Assembly (NCBI GenBank): GCA_964036295.1
Contig: OZ038466.1
Coordinates: 6,970,001 to 7,034,000 of the forward strand
DNA: 64,000 nt
From: Plumapathes pennacea
Lineage: Eukaryota > Cnidaria > Anthozoa > Antipatharia > Myriopathidae
Reading direction: 5' to 3'
Shown here one piece after another: positions 11,745 to 23,498 of this stretch (the stretch's first letter is position 1; each line of letters begins with the position of its first letter). Below the pieces are notes generated by a model. The model did no database searches and was not told the DNA's origin. It was given only the letters and a program-made list of their open reading frames with translations. A program made the translations under genes and the position numbers.

Positions 11745-14069
11745 TTAATCGTCTTCAGTAGGCAAAGCTTCGTAGGCCGCCCCGTTTTGCTGGTTCTGCT
11801 CGTCGTTTTTCTTTTCTCCTATCTGTTGGAGTGCGTTGTATAAAACGAGCGCAACAATTGCAAGTCCAGCGTAGATCTGGTATGTGGCGCGAACCCCAAC
11901 AACATCAATCAGGGCCCCTCCTAATATGGTGCCTCCTCCTTCACCACCACCAACGTAGATGCCATTTAGTAAACCTGCGGAGAATTGGAAATCAGACACG
12001 TGTCAGCCCATCCTCGTTCCCAGGCTGTTTTCCCTACCCGGAGCGGGATAGGGAAAAGAGCCTGGGAACGAGGATGGTGTCAGACATGATGTGTACTCTT
12101 CACAAGGTGCATTTATATATTGGTAGATATCGCAAAATAAAAAGATAATGAAGCCCTTGTTTGTTATGCTCGCATTTTAAAAGGCACTGATCCTCAAATT
12201 CTCGCTTTGAATCTTTACTGAATAACTTACGCATCAGGAACATGAAACTCAAGAGCTACACATCTTTGCTCCCAGTCTCTTTTCTCTAAAAACTCTTCAC
12301 TCGTAACTATTCAAGACAAAAAAGTATAAGTGAGACTAGATAGACAATTCAATCGGCATTCATCCATGCAATAATGCAAACATGAAATCAAATGCCAAGT
12401 TCTTCACATTTTATAAAAAATAGTGTAACTGACGGGAGATTTACTGTACGTTCATTTTATAATCAAATCATTAACAAATACCTTGAGCAACAGCCCCGAT
12501 ACCAAGGCTTGTAGATATCAAACCAGAGTACGTCACAGAAGCTGACCATGAGAGAGCGAACGCCATACCGAGAAGTGCATACCAGACTGCAGCAAGCCAA
12601 GCGCTGTTCGTTAACGACAAAGAAACGAAGAGAGCTGCATAAAGGAGCAGACCTAGAGTGATCGTGTTTGCATATCCAATTGATTTCAGTAATTGTTTGG
12701 ATACGAAAAAGCTGGCCACATTGACGCAGAAATGAAGTGTCGTTGCCACCCCAACTAGCAATGAGCTCGCTCCCAGATCATCCAGAAACCACGATGTGAA
12801 ATCCATTTGGAATCCGTCCAAAACTCCTAGACAAAAGGCGACGAACCAGAAAGAGGACTTCTGTACCGAGTGGAAGAGAAACTTAACTCCATCGCTTATA
12901 AACATTTCGGGTGGTTCTCGGTAGACAATCTTCATGAACAAAGAGGATACCAGACTAAGTGTACTGAATCCGAAGAAGAAGTAGAACGCGATGAAGTAGT
13001 TTTTTCTTTCTTGGCCACATACGTTCTGAAACCCGGTACTGCTGATCACTGCGCCAGTCACCATCGTTGCTGTGGCAATTCCTAAGGAGCCCCACAGCCG
13101 GATCCGCCCGTAAAATGCTCGTTCGTCTTCAAGATAGTCAACGACGCATGCATCAACCACGGCATCTGCAGCAGAGCCAAAAAGCTCACCGATCATCACG
13201 ATAAAGAGGAGAATAACAAAAATTCGAGATATCTCTTTACTGTCGATCCAAAGTTCGTATGTCAAAGTTTCGTTGTTTGCCTCTTTTGACTTAGGAAGCT
13301 GCCGAAGCTCGTTCTGTTGATCAGAAAAATCTGCATTGTCAGACATGGTAAGCGGAGCGTGCATAAGATAAGAGATGCGTGACTGTTTCGCGACGCGCTC
13401 ATCCTCCATTTTTATACCGTCTTCAGCTGGAGCTGCCCTTGGTGATTTTTGGAAAACTCCATCTTCTGTCGCGTTACCAGGTTTTAAATAACGATCTTTC
13501 GCTGTCGAGGAGTTTGTCTTGTTTTCGTAATGCTTCAAGCAAATTTCATTATGCGGTTGCACCGGCATAATCAGCAAAGCTTTCAACATCATACATAGCA
13601 CCGCTACTATGACGGCCACTCTTCTTTTCTTGTACTTATCGGACAAAATTCCCCACAAGGGTGCTCCTATTGCGATGGTCAACGGGCGAACTCCAATGAG
13701 AATCCCAGTTTGGGTGGCTGACAGACCGAGCTGTTTGAAATACAGGGGCAGGTAAGGAAGAAGGCAGCCAAATCCACCGTACCCCGTGAAAAAGAACGCT
13801 TTGAAAGGCGCCACATCTCGGAAATTCAAGCACAAGATGGAGGACATCAACATATATGGCGACCACCCGGGTTTATCCTGTTCTCTTGTGCTTTGGTTGT
13901 GTTCGGTGTCTGCCACTGTTCCTTCTTTATCGTGCTTTGAATCCATTTCCATTGTTATCACTGCAATACAATTCGCCTCTAAAGCTCCGAACTGCTGTTC
14001 AGTCTTTTTACTATGTCGGCGTCGTTGTCGGTTTAACGAGAAAGCAAAGATCAATCTGTGATCTGCCAC
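11745..14069 (-). CDS. MFSD6-like: MFSD6-like major facilitator superfamily transporter
   Basis: Two exons: 12482-14069 and 11745-11974, joined through a split glycine codon to read AVAQG-LLNGIYVGGGEGGG. The product is 605 aa. It is a 12-helix MFS membrane protein: the first membrane block starts near AFFFTGYGGFGCLLPYLPLY, then GILIGVRPLTIAIGAPLWG and the loop SDKYKKRR (MFS motif A-like). A long hydrophilic loop of about 130 residues follows before FVILLFIVMIGELFGSAADAV, where a glutamate/asparagine-type polar segment is typical of the MFSD6 family, then the C-terminal half ending YQIYAGLAIVALVLY and a short acidic cytosolic tail. The substrate is not known for cnidarian members; vertebrate MFSD6 has been linked to immune-receptor-like roles rather than defined transport. 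A later methionine (MEMDSKHDKEG) is an alternative start. The single intron contains a MITE close to the acceptor. Confidence 0.9.
12007..12077. mobile_element. 71-bp hairpin MITE in the intron of the MFSD6-like gene
   Basis: Inverted repeat: CCATCCTCGTTCCCAGGCT on the left and its complement AGCCTGGGAACGAGGATGG on the right, extending into TTTTCCCTA / TAGGGAAAA. TGTCAG occurs on both sides (12001-12006 and 12078-12083), a candidate 6-bp target duplication. It ends about 30 bp upstream of the splice acceptor of the last exon. Confidence 0.8.
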
Positions 14070-14258
14070 GATAAATAAATTGTGAATTTACAAGTACAGC
14101 TATGCAAATGAGCTCGCTTTAAAATCAAAAGGGCTGTCACTTTGGTTCTGGGTCAGTGGAAAGTTTTAATTGAACTGGAATAAATGAATACTCTTTGTTC
14201 TTAGTTCAATCTCTTCTCTATAGGTCTTTGTGGACTTCGTAAGCAAAGATAAATTTAT

Positions 14259-14600
14259 TATATAGACACGAGTGTTTTACTGGAAAATATACCGTGCTTA
14301 AAATCAATACGAAACTACATCCGGGACCCGAGTGGTGTATTTTCCATATCCTCACTGGTGAGGATATCGATGGCATCATTTCCCGCTTTTGCACGGTTGT
14401 TTGTACATTTTCTCGTAAAGCATTCGTGTCTATATGATAAAAATAACATTACACGGCGGCTTGAATATATGAATTTTATTTTCTCGTGGTAAGAACAATA
14501 TTTTTACTTACGCGCGCAGCGCTAGTTCGTAAATATTGTTTTTACCACTCGAAAATAAAATTCATATCTTCGCGCCGCCATGTAATATCCTCTATATATA
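14259..14600. mobile_element. MITE family I, copy 1
   Basis: About 340 bp, matched closely by 55059-55400 in the same orientation. Shared blocks include TATATAGACAC, CATCCGGGACCCGAGTGG, TATTTTCCATATCCTCACT, CCCGCTTTTGCACGGTTG and a long hairpin near the right end formed by ATGAATTTTATTTTCTCGTGG and its complement. No coding capacity. Flanks end in TATATA. Confidence 0.85.
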
Positions 14601-14866
14601 ACACTATATAGTTACTACATATAGTACTTTTTGTTATACTTTGCTTTGATTATTGCACGACTATCTTCCAAGTAACAGCAGTAAACATGCAGCAGATAGC
14701 AAGTGAGAATTATTAATGAAGCCAAAGCACAATCACCATAGAGACGGAAGAGTGGTATGATTATGAATGAGTCAAACTGAATTAAAAAATACTCTTGGTT
14801 GTAGAATCAAACAATTAAATTGAAAATGAAACTGTAACATCGTTTCAAATATTTATATAATACATA

Positions 14867-15029
14867 CAGTGTACTCCCTCTTAACAGACACCCGGCTTTG
14901 AGACGGACACCTCTGTGATCTCTGCCGTTTCTTCAATTATTTACTGAACTCGTCTTCAAAACAGACACCTCCATTAAACGGACAGTTTGAGGTGGACCCG
15001 AGGGTGTCCGTCTTAGAGGGAGTTGACTG
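14867..15029. mobile_element. Tc1/mariner-like MITE (CAGTCAACTC family), copy 1
   Basis: Terminal inverted repeats CAGTGTACTCCCTCTTAA (left, slightly diverged) and CAGTCAACTCCCTCTAAG (right end, complement strand), flanked by TA on both sides as expected for Tc1/mariner insertions. Inside, repeated GACACC/GGACAC motifs alternate. Other copies lie at 33218, 34777 and 35451. Confidence 0.8.
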
Positions 15030-15035
15030 TAATAA

Positions 15036-15483
15036 TAACATGCATACAATAATTTCTACATCTGATTGGCTGAGCGCACGTCAATTTTTCCCAAACAGTG
15101 CAAAAATGTGAAATTAACAGTGCAGAAATTTGAAATTAAAAATTGTCGACAGCTGGCGCGCGTATTTGCGAAGCCAAACAAAACAAAAGGGCGTGTTTCC
15201 TTTCCTCAGGACGATTCCGATTCTGTTTGCGAGAAAACAAAGTTCTTGAGAGACACTTGTGAATTGTAACAAAATTGAAAAAATTTGCGCCACGTAAATT
15301 ATTGTATGCATGTTATTAACAAGTAATCACATGATTTCTCGTGCAATTTTGGAATAAATAAGCACTCGTAAATTTTTCAAAGACCACAAATTGCACTCGC
15401 GCGGCGCTCTTGCAATTTTGTGGTCTTTGAAAACTTTATTCGTGCTAATTTATTCCAAATTGCACTCGAAATCATGCAATTAC
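15036..15483 (+). repeat. 450-bp interspersed repeat, copy 1
   Basis: Matches 33928-34394 along its length: both begin AACATGCATACAATAATTTCT, share CTGATTGGCTGAG, CAAACAGTGCAAAAATGTG, GACAGCTGGC, and end with an inverted arm in which AATTGCACTCG and TTTTTCAAAGACCACAAATT recur on the opposite strand. No protein is encoded. Confidence 0.85.
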
Positions 15484-15530
15484 CTATACAAAGTACCTTG
15501 AAATGGCCATGAAATTATTGCAGTAGCATA

Positions 15531-15634
15531 GGCCCGGGTTAAACGTCGAACTCAATACAAATAAGCAAAATCCATTGTTTGAGCTATCTTGCATTGAGTT
15601 CGACGCATGCTAAGATCGACGTTTAACCCGGGCC
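15531..15634. mobile_element. 104-bp palindromic MITE
   Basis: GGCCCGGGTTAAACGTCGA at the left and its exact complement TCGACGTTTAACCCGGGCC at the right; a second inner pair, GAACTCAAT/ATTGAGTTC, continues the stem. Flanks are ATA and TTA, consistent with a diverged 3-bp target duplication. Confidence 0.75.
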
Positions 15635-17836
15635 TTATACCTCGAAAAGTGGTTCAATGGTTTTTACCGTTGCATTAGATTGTTGTTCTACGTAGTTCAG
15701 TCTTCATAAAAGCGGTAACTTTTGTGATAAAGTGCTATAAATAGCGCCATGTACTAGGAACTTGATACTCAGTAAATAACCACGAAATTTTAATTAATCC
15801 CTCAATAGGCCTCTCCTATATAGCAAGTGACTTGTTCTGAAAAACACCGGCGGAAAAACCTTCCTCTCTCGAAATTATTAGAATAGGTTTTTTTCGCGTA
15901 AAGACAGCCAATAAACTCTGTATATGTAGATTTTTAGATATGAAAGTGAACTTCACGGTAGCCGGAGCACAACTAAATTACTTTAATTTCTGTTTTGTCT
16001 TTAGTGATGGATTTGGTTTGTTATCTGGCCTTTGGGTGCGCCCGCGAGCCGGCGGGATGGGAAGCGGGGATGTCGAGAGACAAGCACAGCGCGAAGGCCT
16101 GGGCACGGTCTTGACGCTGGCCAACGTAGTGCGGGCGCGTCAACTTGGCTGAGTGAATTGACCAGGAGGAATTTCACTGAAAACGAAGGCCGATGTTGTG
16201 CTTATTTTCAAACTGTTATAGGCGTATCTTGTTTTTGCGAGGTGACTGCAATGCCGGGTATCACCATTCTCAGAGAGACTAGATATCAGTGAAATATCAA
16301 ACAAGAGAAACTGCTGCGCAGAGAAAATTAACAAACAGGATATTCCTAATCGTCACCCTACACTTTTCATCCGGATTGTATATTTATCAATCTAACTCAA
16401 GTCTACCCATTTATTGCCACCTCTGCGCGTTTGTACTGTGACGGCTATGAGAGCCAGATTGGTGGACAATACGTACTGTTTACTTCCTATGCTTATGTTT
16501 CCTACTTTTACAGATAATTATAATTTACACAGCTTTTCGTCTCGCTCGTTACACAAACATGTTTCAGTATTCATTTTGTTAGAATTTTACATAAATTCGC
16601 CACAATAAATGTTTACATGAAGATGTTTCATAATCTGTAATAAAATCATAATATTCTTCATAAGAGCAGTTACATTGAAACCTTGTTCTAAAACAGTTAT
16701 GAAAAAAAGTAGTGTATTCTCAAAAACAATGCTTTGCATCAAGTTTATACAGTAAATAGGCTTACGAAAAAAAATATGACTCCTTCACTTATCACCACAC
16801 TGAATTTTCCAAACCACAAAAATAGGCTTCTCTGCCCGAAGAAGCGAACAGCATCCTTTTCTGTTATTAAACTCACAGCTTGGGGTACTGATATTCTTTC
16901 TCCTTTGTTTGGGAGAACTGGAAGTCAAGTCTTGCGAGACAGAGCAACGGAAGACTGCAGAAGGAATAGCTGCTTTGCAGACTAGAGAAACGACGGAGTC
17001 CTACAACTGACTGGAACACAGCCGACATCCACATGGGCGGGGAAGGCCGGGTGATCAACATTCAGCAATAATAGGAGTACATCTCCGCCATTATGTGACG
17101 GCCTACAAACTTTGTTTCGTAGTTCTTGTCCCGTACCCGGTTATTTAAAGCTCGATTATTAGCTAACCTCTTGGTCAAAAAACAACAACAGCAAAAAAAA
17201 ATTGCACGCAGCGTCTTCATAAAAGACTAACGAAAAAGCTTGTTTTTGCTCAAGACATATCGAAGGAGTCGTGTTGTGAGCGAGACCTTCCCATTTTCAG
17301 GCGGTCTAACTGATTAAAAAAAAAAATGAATGAACTGGTAAAATAAGTCGCTCTTTCTCTGTTCGCGTTTCTCACGATGTTCGGACCACATATCCAATAG
17401 CAACGAGTTAGGGGGCGAAGAATGATTACTGAAATATATTTGTGTAGGACGTCTAGTTCGGCTACAGTTTACTAGAAATAGGCGATATTCGTATATGCTC
17501 GCCCAAGAGTGGAAGAGCAGCAAAGGAAAACAGACACAAAGCCACCCTATCAAGCATAAACCTCCCAATACATATGATTCAGTTAGTAACAAGAACTTAA
17601 CACTCCCCTTTTCATAAAAAACAAGCTTCAGAAATTTCAATTTCTACATTGACCTGCAATTAGTATTTCAGCTGTTCATGGACAGGTTTGTCATAACTAC
17701 ATACATATTAGTTCCAATTTTAGTCGAGTCTTACAAAACAAGCTGGCTCTAACAATGGGGAAACGTCGAAGATAAACTGGTCGGCGACCAGGGACCCAAT
17801 CGACTGAAACAGTTTGTTCCTGCCAACAAAGTATTG
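15635..17836. other. Intergenic region
   Basis: No coding exon supported. A GC-richer island at about 16020-16150 (CCCGCGAGCCGGCGGG) makes short overlapping open frames on the plus strand, but they lack family signal and splice context. Confidence 0.4.
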
Positions 17837-18781
17837 TCATTTCAGGGAAGTTAAGTTCCCTTCAGATCCTATTAGGGCATTTCTCCATCTCCTCACGAAC
17901 ACTGAACCAAGACGCTTAAAAGCTACTCGAAAATCCCGACACCTTACTGCGTAAATCCAAGGATTTGCAGCTGAACTAAGAAATGCGACAGAAATACCCC
18001 AAAACCACGCCGCGTTCATTTTATCTTTGACACACTGCACCGAAGTGAATGTCTGTATGGACGCTACGATGCAGGCTGGAGTCCACAAAAGATAGCACAA
18101 ACCTACGATAATGGCCATTGTCCATGCTGCCTTCTTGTTCTTGGCAAACTCCTTCGCTTGTTCCTTATCCACCATGTGGTTGTCGGCTATTTTCCTTGCT
18201 TGCGTTCGCGCCACTCTGAAGATGTGAAAGTAACAGAAAGTGACCACCAGTGATGGAAAAACCCAACCAAGCGCGGAGCCTGTGATCCACAGCCTGTGAA
18301 GCGAGGCGTCGTCTTTCAAGAGGACCCGTGCGAGTGGTGTAGCGAAGGAGAAGAGCCAAATTAACGCAATGGACACAGCACACCGTTGCGTGGTCACCAA
18401 ATTCGCATAGCGAAATGCATGTGTGATGGCCAGATAACGATCCACAGTCACTAACAGCAAGTTATACGTCGTAACGCCGATGGTCTGCAGTGTGAAGAAC
18501 CCGGTACAGATCGAGATGGGGTCGTCGTTCTGCCAGATATTCAGTACAATCCTCGCGATCCACAACGGACCCGCAAACAAGGCAGCAAAGAGGTCTCCCA
18601 CAGCTAACGAAGTAATCAGGTAGTTTGACACAGTTTGAAGAGATGGAGTCCGCCATACTGCAAGTATTACGACGGTATTTCCACAAGCCGCCATGATGCC
18701 GGAGAAGGAAAAAATCGCCGTCAAAACCACAGCCGCAGCTGTGTTCAGCTCGCCTGTACAGTTGTTGGATGAAGAATTCAT
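17837..18781 (-). CDS. Class A G protein-coupled receptor, orphan (third member)
   Basis: Intronless 314-aa rhodopsin-family receptor. Motifs in order: a short N-terminus with a possible glycosylation site (NNCTG), CGNTVVILAVW in TM1, LAVGDLFAALFAG in TM2, a cysteine before TM3 (SICTGFF), VDRYLAITHAF at the end of TM3, FPSLVVTFCYFHIF in TM5, LLWTPACIVASIQ in TM6 and NPWIYAVRCRDF in TM7. ECL2 is short and lacks cysteine, as in the pair at 365 and 4252, and all three share the LNIWN/LNIWQ stretch in the first extracellular region. It is a paralogue of those receptors but much more diverged. Basic tail ends EGNLTSLK. Ligand unknown. Confidence 0.9.
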   Translation of the reverse strand: MNSSSNNCTGELNTAAAVVLTAIFSFSGIMAACGNTVVILAVWRTPSLQTVSNYLITSLAVGDLFAALFAGPLWIARIVLNIWQNDDPISICTGFFTLQTIGVTTYNLLLVTVDRYLAITHAFRYANLVTTQRCAVSIALIWLFSFATPLARVLLKDDASLHRLWITGSALGWVFPSLVVTFCYFHIFRVARTQARKIADNHMVDKEQAKEFAKNKKAAWTMAIIVGLCYLLWTPACIVASIQTFTSVQCVKDKMNAAWFWGISVAFLSSAANPWIYAVRCRDFRVAFKRLGSVFVRRWRNALIGSEGNLTSLK

Positions 18782-20837
18782 ATTAAATAGACTTACGGGA
18801 GTACCCGACGAGTTTAAAGCGCTTAACGACTAAGGACTTGACACGTTGATAGTCCAGCCGTTACGGGAGTTTTGATTTGGGCTGATTTTCGTCGACCAAT
18901 GTGGGCCACGATCCACAGAAGTTATCAGTGGTTTCACCTCGTTAACGCCTCGTAAATGTCCGGCTTCCCAGCTTAGTATGAAACGCCATTCAATTTTTTT
19001 TCCATTCAGACGGATTGATTTTTATAACAACTAGAAAAATACTGAAACTCGCCAAAGATTCGCGAAATGGTCAGCTCTGCTTCTTCACACCACCACACTT
19101 TTTTCACAGTGCAAAAATTAAAGCGCCCTGTTGTATCAGTTCAATTGACCGTGTTTCCACCCGTACTGAATTATTAATTCTCTCGGTTTATTACCTTTGG
19201 CTGATGCAGCCCTTTACAATAGTTATACTATTGACGTCAGCTGTTTGTTTTTGCCTTAGCGGTCTTCCGCTGTGAGCCTTTGACGGCCGACATTTAAAAT
19301 GAATAATCCGGGCGTTATTCAATTCGTCAAATGATTTGCTCTCTGACCTATATCATTATATGTAAATTGTTTTAGGCACGCTGTTCTTTGCACTGGACTT
19401 ATCAACAGGGTCTGAATAAAAGGATGGTTTTCTGAATTATTAAAGATATAAAGAAAATATATAAAGATAACACGCTTTCTCCCTGAACTATCCACTGATA
19501 GAGTGCAATGGATTATAGTCAGCATATTACGTCAGGCCCACTGGCTGATAAATATTATACGTAATTTAGGTAAGCAAAGTTAGTTTTTAAACGAGGACAA
19601 AATGACAAATTCGTAAACCCACACTTTGTGTACGCCTTTTCACTATCGACGAACGTCAGTCGCTCGTCATCGACAAACGCATCGTGTAAATAAGACGAAA
19701 TGAAAAATCGAGACTATACAAAGAACACTTGACGTTTACAGTATTCAACATGTCTGCTTGAAATTAGTATTACATTCAATTTTCAAACAAGCTGAAAGCT
19801 GACGCACCTGCAAATCAAGACATTTATTGAGGGAGAAGTGATTAGACAATGTCTCAGTTTACGTTAATAAAAATTAAATGAGAGTTCTCCAGTTTGCTGA
19901 ACTGAATTATCGATGACATTTGTTTGATCTTAGGAAAGGTTTTCATGGCCGGCACTCTGGGTTCAATTAAGCAAAGCCAACAATGACCGAGCCTCCGGTG
20001 ACGCCATGTTTCTAAACACTATAAAGTCAGACGTGATCTTTTCGCGGACTGCTTTAATCAGATATTTTAAAAAATGACGGAATAACCCTGTGAGGCGCGT
20101 CGAAGACTTGAAACGACGAACAAAGTCCATTAGCACACTACAGCGTTCACATGACACTAACGACGAGATAAAGTACATCGGAAAAGAAAAACGAAAGGAC
20201 GCATTCATGACATAATTTGTAGTTTAAATGTTCACCTTGCTGTGAAATTATCACAGTTAAAATTGTACAAAATTTTTGTCAGATGGTAACTTGCATTGCT
20301 TTGTCGAAAGTATAAACACGGTCCGAAGTCCGGGATTAAAACTGATAATTGGGCAGGCTGAGAATAACGACAGGTGACACTCGTTCCCACAAAACACAGC
20401 GTGCGCTGATTTCAGAGGAGAATGCACTAGGTATAGTCTTTCTACAAGTGAATTATTCTGCTGCTCCTTACCTGTGCAGTCGCTACTGTCTTTAGAGACT
20501 CTCTGATCCTAGGATGAATTCGGGTACCGTCTGTACCTGAGTCATTCAGTCCGCCTTCGTGTAAGTACCTAGAAAGAAAACAAAATAAAAACAAAACAAA
20601 ACATGTTTATTGCTGTAATAATTCACTGATTTTGAATTTGGTGAACTTCTAATTTGAAACTTAGCTGCAAGATGTTGCGCAACTGTGTGTCACGCACTTG
20701 TCGTCAGTGTGTCACGGGTTTAAAAATGACAAGTTTACACCTGACCAAGGGTTAGCTTAATCGCACTTTCAACAACCGGGCCCTTGTCTTCACGTAGTCC
20801 TCAATATGGGCTGATCACAATCATGATCCTTTTTTGT
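18782..20837. other. Intergenic region between GPCRs
   Basis: No supported coding exon. Scattered open frames of 60-90 codons have no recognisable family features. Confidence 0.4.
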
Positions 20838-21026
20838 TCAAAGGGTGCGTTTCTTTAATAGATCCATGAACCAAAGTATCCAAACGTGGATATGATCCAG
20901 TGAATCCGTCCTCAGTGTGGATCACATGGATTCATTATCCGGATTTTGATTTCAGTAAAGAAACAGAGAATCTGCTTTTGGATTTGTGATGCGGATTTGG
21001 ATTACTAAAAAGAAACACACCCAAAG
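20838..21026. mobile_element. MITE with CAAAGGGTGCGTTTCTTT ends
   Basis: The left end TTCAAAGGGTGCGTTTCTTT is mirrored by AAAGAAACACACCCAAAG at the right. Between them are alternating GGATCCA/TGGATC/GGAT motifs typical of internally palindromic non-autonomous elements. The termini differ by a few bases, so it is a somewhat aged copy. Confidence 0.65.
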
Positions 21027-21529
21027 AGTTCTTTTTACACTGGCGCACTATTATTATCTTGTGACTTGTGTACTAAAAGTTTACGCCTCAGTCAGTAAGT
21101 GATCGACGAATTGTGGACACCAATGACACCCAGATATCCGTGAGTCAAAAAGATGATTGTAATGACTCGTGCGAACAACGACTATACAAAATTCTTGGAG
21201 AGAAGATTCAAATGAAAGTAGTAATGTTTTCTGATTGGTTGCCCAAAGAGGTTTCTTACGACCTTCTTGATTGGTCTCTTTCTTTCGACGAACTGCGTAT
21301 GATTTGTTTATCTCTGTCTTTTAACTTCTTTCGGCCTTCTTGATTGGTGCTGTAATCAGTTTTGGTTGCGAATTTCCTCCGCCCAACTTAAGAGGACATT
21401 GGTGAGTTGATTAACCCATGGTATGAAATCGCAACTGACTGTTGTGCTTTTAATCAGTAGACAAAGTTTCACACAGCTAACCTCACAGTAACAGCATCCA
21501 TGCATCACTATATAAAGAGGGCCTAGATG

Positions 21530-21548
21530 GGGGGGGGGGGGGGGGGGG
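21530..21548. repeat. Poly-G tract and flanking CATAACACTTAACAGTAAA tandem motif
   Basis: About 18 consecutive G. The downstream 21553-21770 holds four to six diverged copies of CATAACACTTAACAGTAAA interspersed with a poly-T run at about 21660-21679, suggesting a small low-complexity satellite. Confidence 0.75.
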
Positions 21549-21971
21549 TCTGCATAACACTTAACAGTAAAAAATTCAGGCCCATAACACTTAACAGTAA
21601 ACCCCATCTGGGTCCTCTTGTCTTGTTTTATATAATATTATTGTAACACTTAACTGTATTTTTTTTTTTTTTTTTTTTTACATAACACTTAACACTAATT
21701 TTTCTGGCTTCATAATACTTAACAGTAAAAAATTCAGGCCCATAACACTTTACAGTAAACCCCATCTATGCCCTATATAAAGACAGCCATTTTATACATG
21801 ACGGTTCTCAGCATGTGAGCAGCAATTATCTACCCCCTCCCATCTCCTTAAAAAGATCGGTAAAGAGAGGTTCCATCGATTTCTTATTAATCTGCAGTGC
21901 GACGTCGGTCTGCCATCACGTGATCACTTCCACCTTACTGATCCACAAATGTTTACTTTGAAGAGCGAAAC

Positions 21972-22290
21972 TAGCCTGCAATGCAGGCGTTCCCGTTCGT
22001 TTTCAGGCAAAATTCTTTTGGGGGTAGGACTGGGGTGTAGCAAAAGCTGCGGAGGGGGAAGGGGATGCGGGAGTAAAATGGGGGGGGGGGGGGGAGGGGA
22101 GAGGGAGAGGGAGGCGGAGGGAACGTAAGCGTGACTAATTCAAGGCGTTCGTCAAAATAACAGACCTTGGCGGCAGGCGTTCCCTCCCCCCACCCCCGCC
22201 CCCCTCCCCTCCGAAGCTTTTTCCTCGCCCCGATCCCACTCCGAACGAATTTTACCAGAAAACGAACCGGAACGCCTGCATTGCAGGCTA
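21972..22290. mobile_element. 319-bp MITE with TAGCCTGCAATGCAGGC ends and 9-bp target duplication
   Basis: Terminal inverted repeats TAGCCTGCAATGCAGGCGTT (left) and the complement at the right end. GAGCGAAAC is duplicated exactly on both sides (21963-21971 and 22291-22299), a 9-bp target-site duplication, pointing to a Mutator-like or related transposase. The inside is strand-asymmetric: a G-rich left half with a poly-G run at 22080-22094 and a C-rich right half. Related fragments lie at 26590-26772 and 57047-57075. Confidence 0.88.
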
Positions 22291-22299
22291 GAGCGAAAC

Positions 22300-23498
22300 G
22301 CGTGCCGACGGAATGCGAGGAACCAGGCAAAAAATTTCTCCGTGTTCCTTGTGTCTTTGTAACTTTGTAACTTTGCCTATTCTAAAGTTGCTCAAATTTG
22401 CTTCGTTTTTGCCGAAGTTCTATTGCTTTCATCGTCTCTTACTAAGAAAAGCGACTGTTGTAATTCCTCAAAATGTCGTCCACGTCCAGACAACAGCCTA
22501 AAAAAGAAGCACTTAGAGCACACGCGAGAGCACGACGACCCCGAGATCATGTCAATTTCACATATTTACTTGCGGCTTTTGTCTTCTGCAATAAGTTTTA
22601 TTGTTTCACCGACGTTGCTGTCTCGAATGTTGCAACCAACGCAACTGGGTGTTTGTTGTGGGTGCGACAGTAAGTAATCTATGAACCCTACCCCTCTCCC
22701 ATTGCCGCTCGTGTGAAATTTAAAATTCAAAACATCTTTCGAAATGAGTTCGACAAATGAGTAATTGAGCCAGGAATTCATTTCCTACTTTTTTGACAGG
22801 AGGAATAATTATACTCCTACAAGTAATCGATCTAAATATAAACTAAATCGGTAACACTACAAACTGAGCAAGGTACAAATTAATACATAACCAAATTCGA
22901 AACTAAAGTTCATAAAACTGCACCACGACCACAGAATATAACTCAGATTCAACAAATTTTTTGTTCACCCGACGTATTGACAAACTATTATGATGTAACT
23001 AATTTGCCTTAGTTTCGGCAGAGGTGGTTTACAATTGATATAATCGTTCGAGGGCGGAAACTGGTGATGTATGCATACGCGGAAATATCAACATACTAAA
23101 TTTGTAATAATGCCATTCCCAATTTAAGTCTTCTTTTTGCTTTCTCGGAACGAGATCTAATGCATATTGCTTATTTCTATGCAAATCAAACTCATTTTCG
23201 TATGAAAGGTTTCGTGTTTTACTTGACAAAGGTTTCCTCCCACAGAACGGTAATTGAGTCTTGAAACCGACCTGACTGACACATAGTGTCAGTTCATGAC
23301 ATTTTCTAATTCGAGACACGTACGGACGTCACCTTCGAAAGGTATATACAAACAGAATGTTTCCAAAGTCCATAATGGGGTTGAACACTGAAGGTGCTTG
23401 TCTAAATTCTGAATGACGGTGTTATTTTAAGCCCGGGTTTAAGTCATACAGATATTGTGCACCTACTCGGCGTGATGCCTGGGTAGATCACAGGCGGA
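22300..23498. other. Intergenic region upstream of the fourth GPCR
   Basis: No supported gene. A short open frame beginning at 22473 (MSSTSRQQPKKE) could be an isolated first exon but has no identifiable partner. Confidence 0.35.

Noticed and set aside
16020..16292. Overlapping plus-strand open frames in a GC-rich island
   Set aside because: Base composition alone explains them; no conserved motif or splice pattern.
22473..22673. Possible first exon MSSTSRQQPKKE
   Set aside because: No downstream exon in frame could be identified before the GPCR at 23499.
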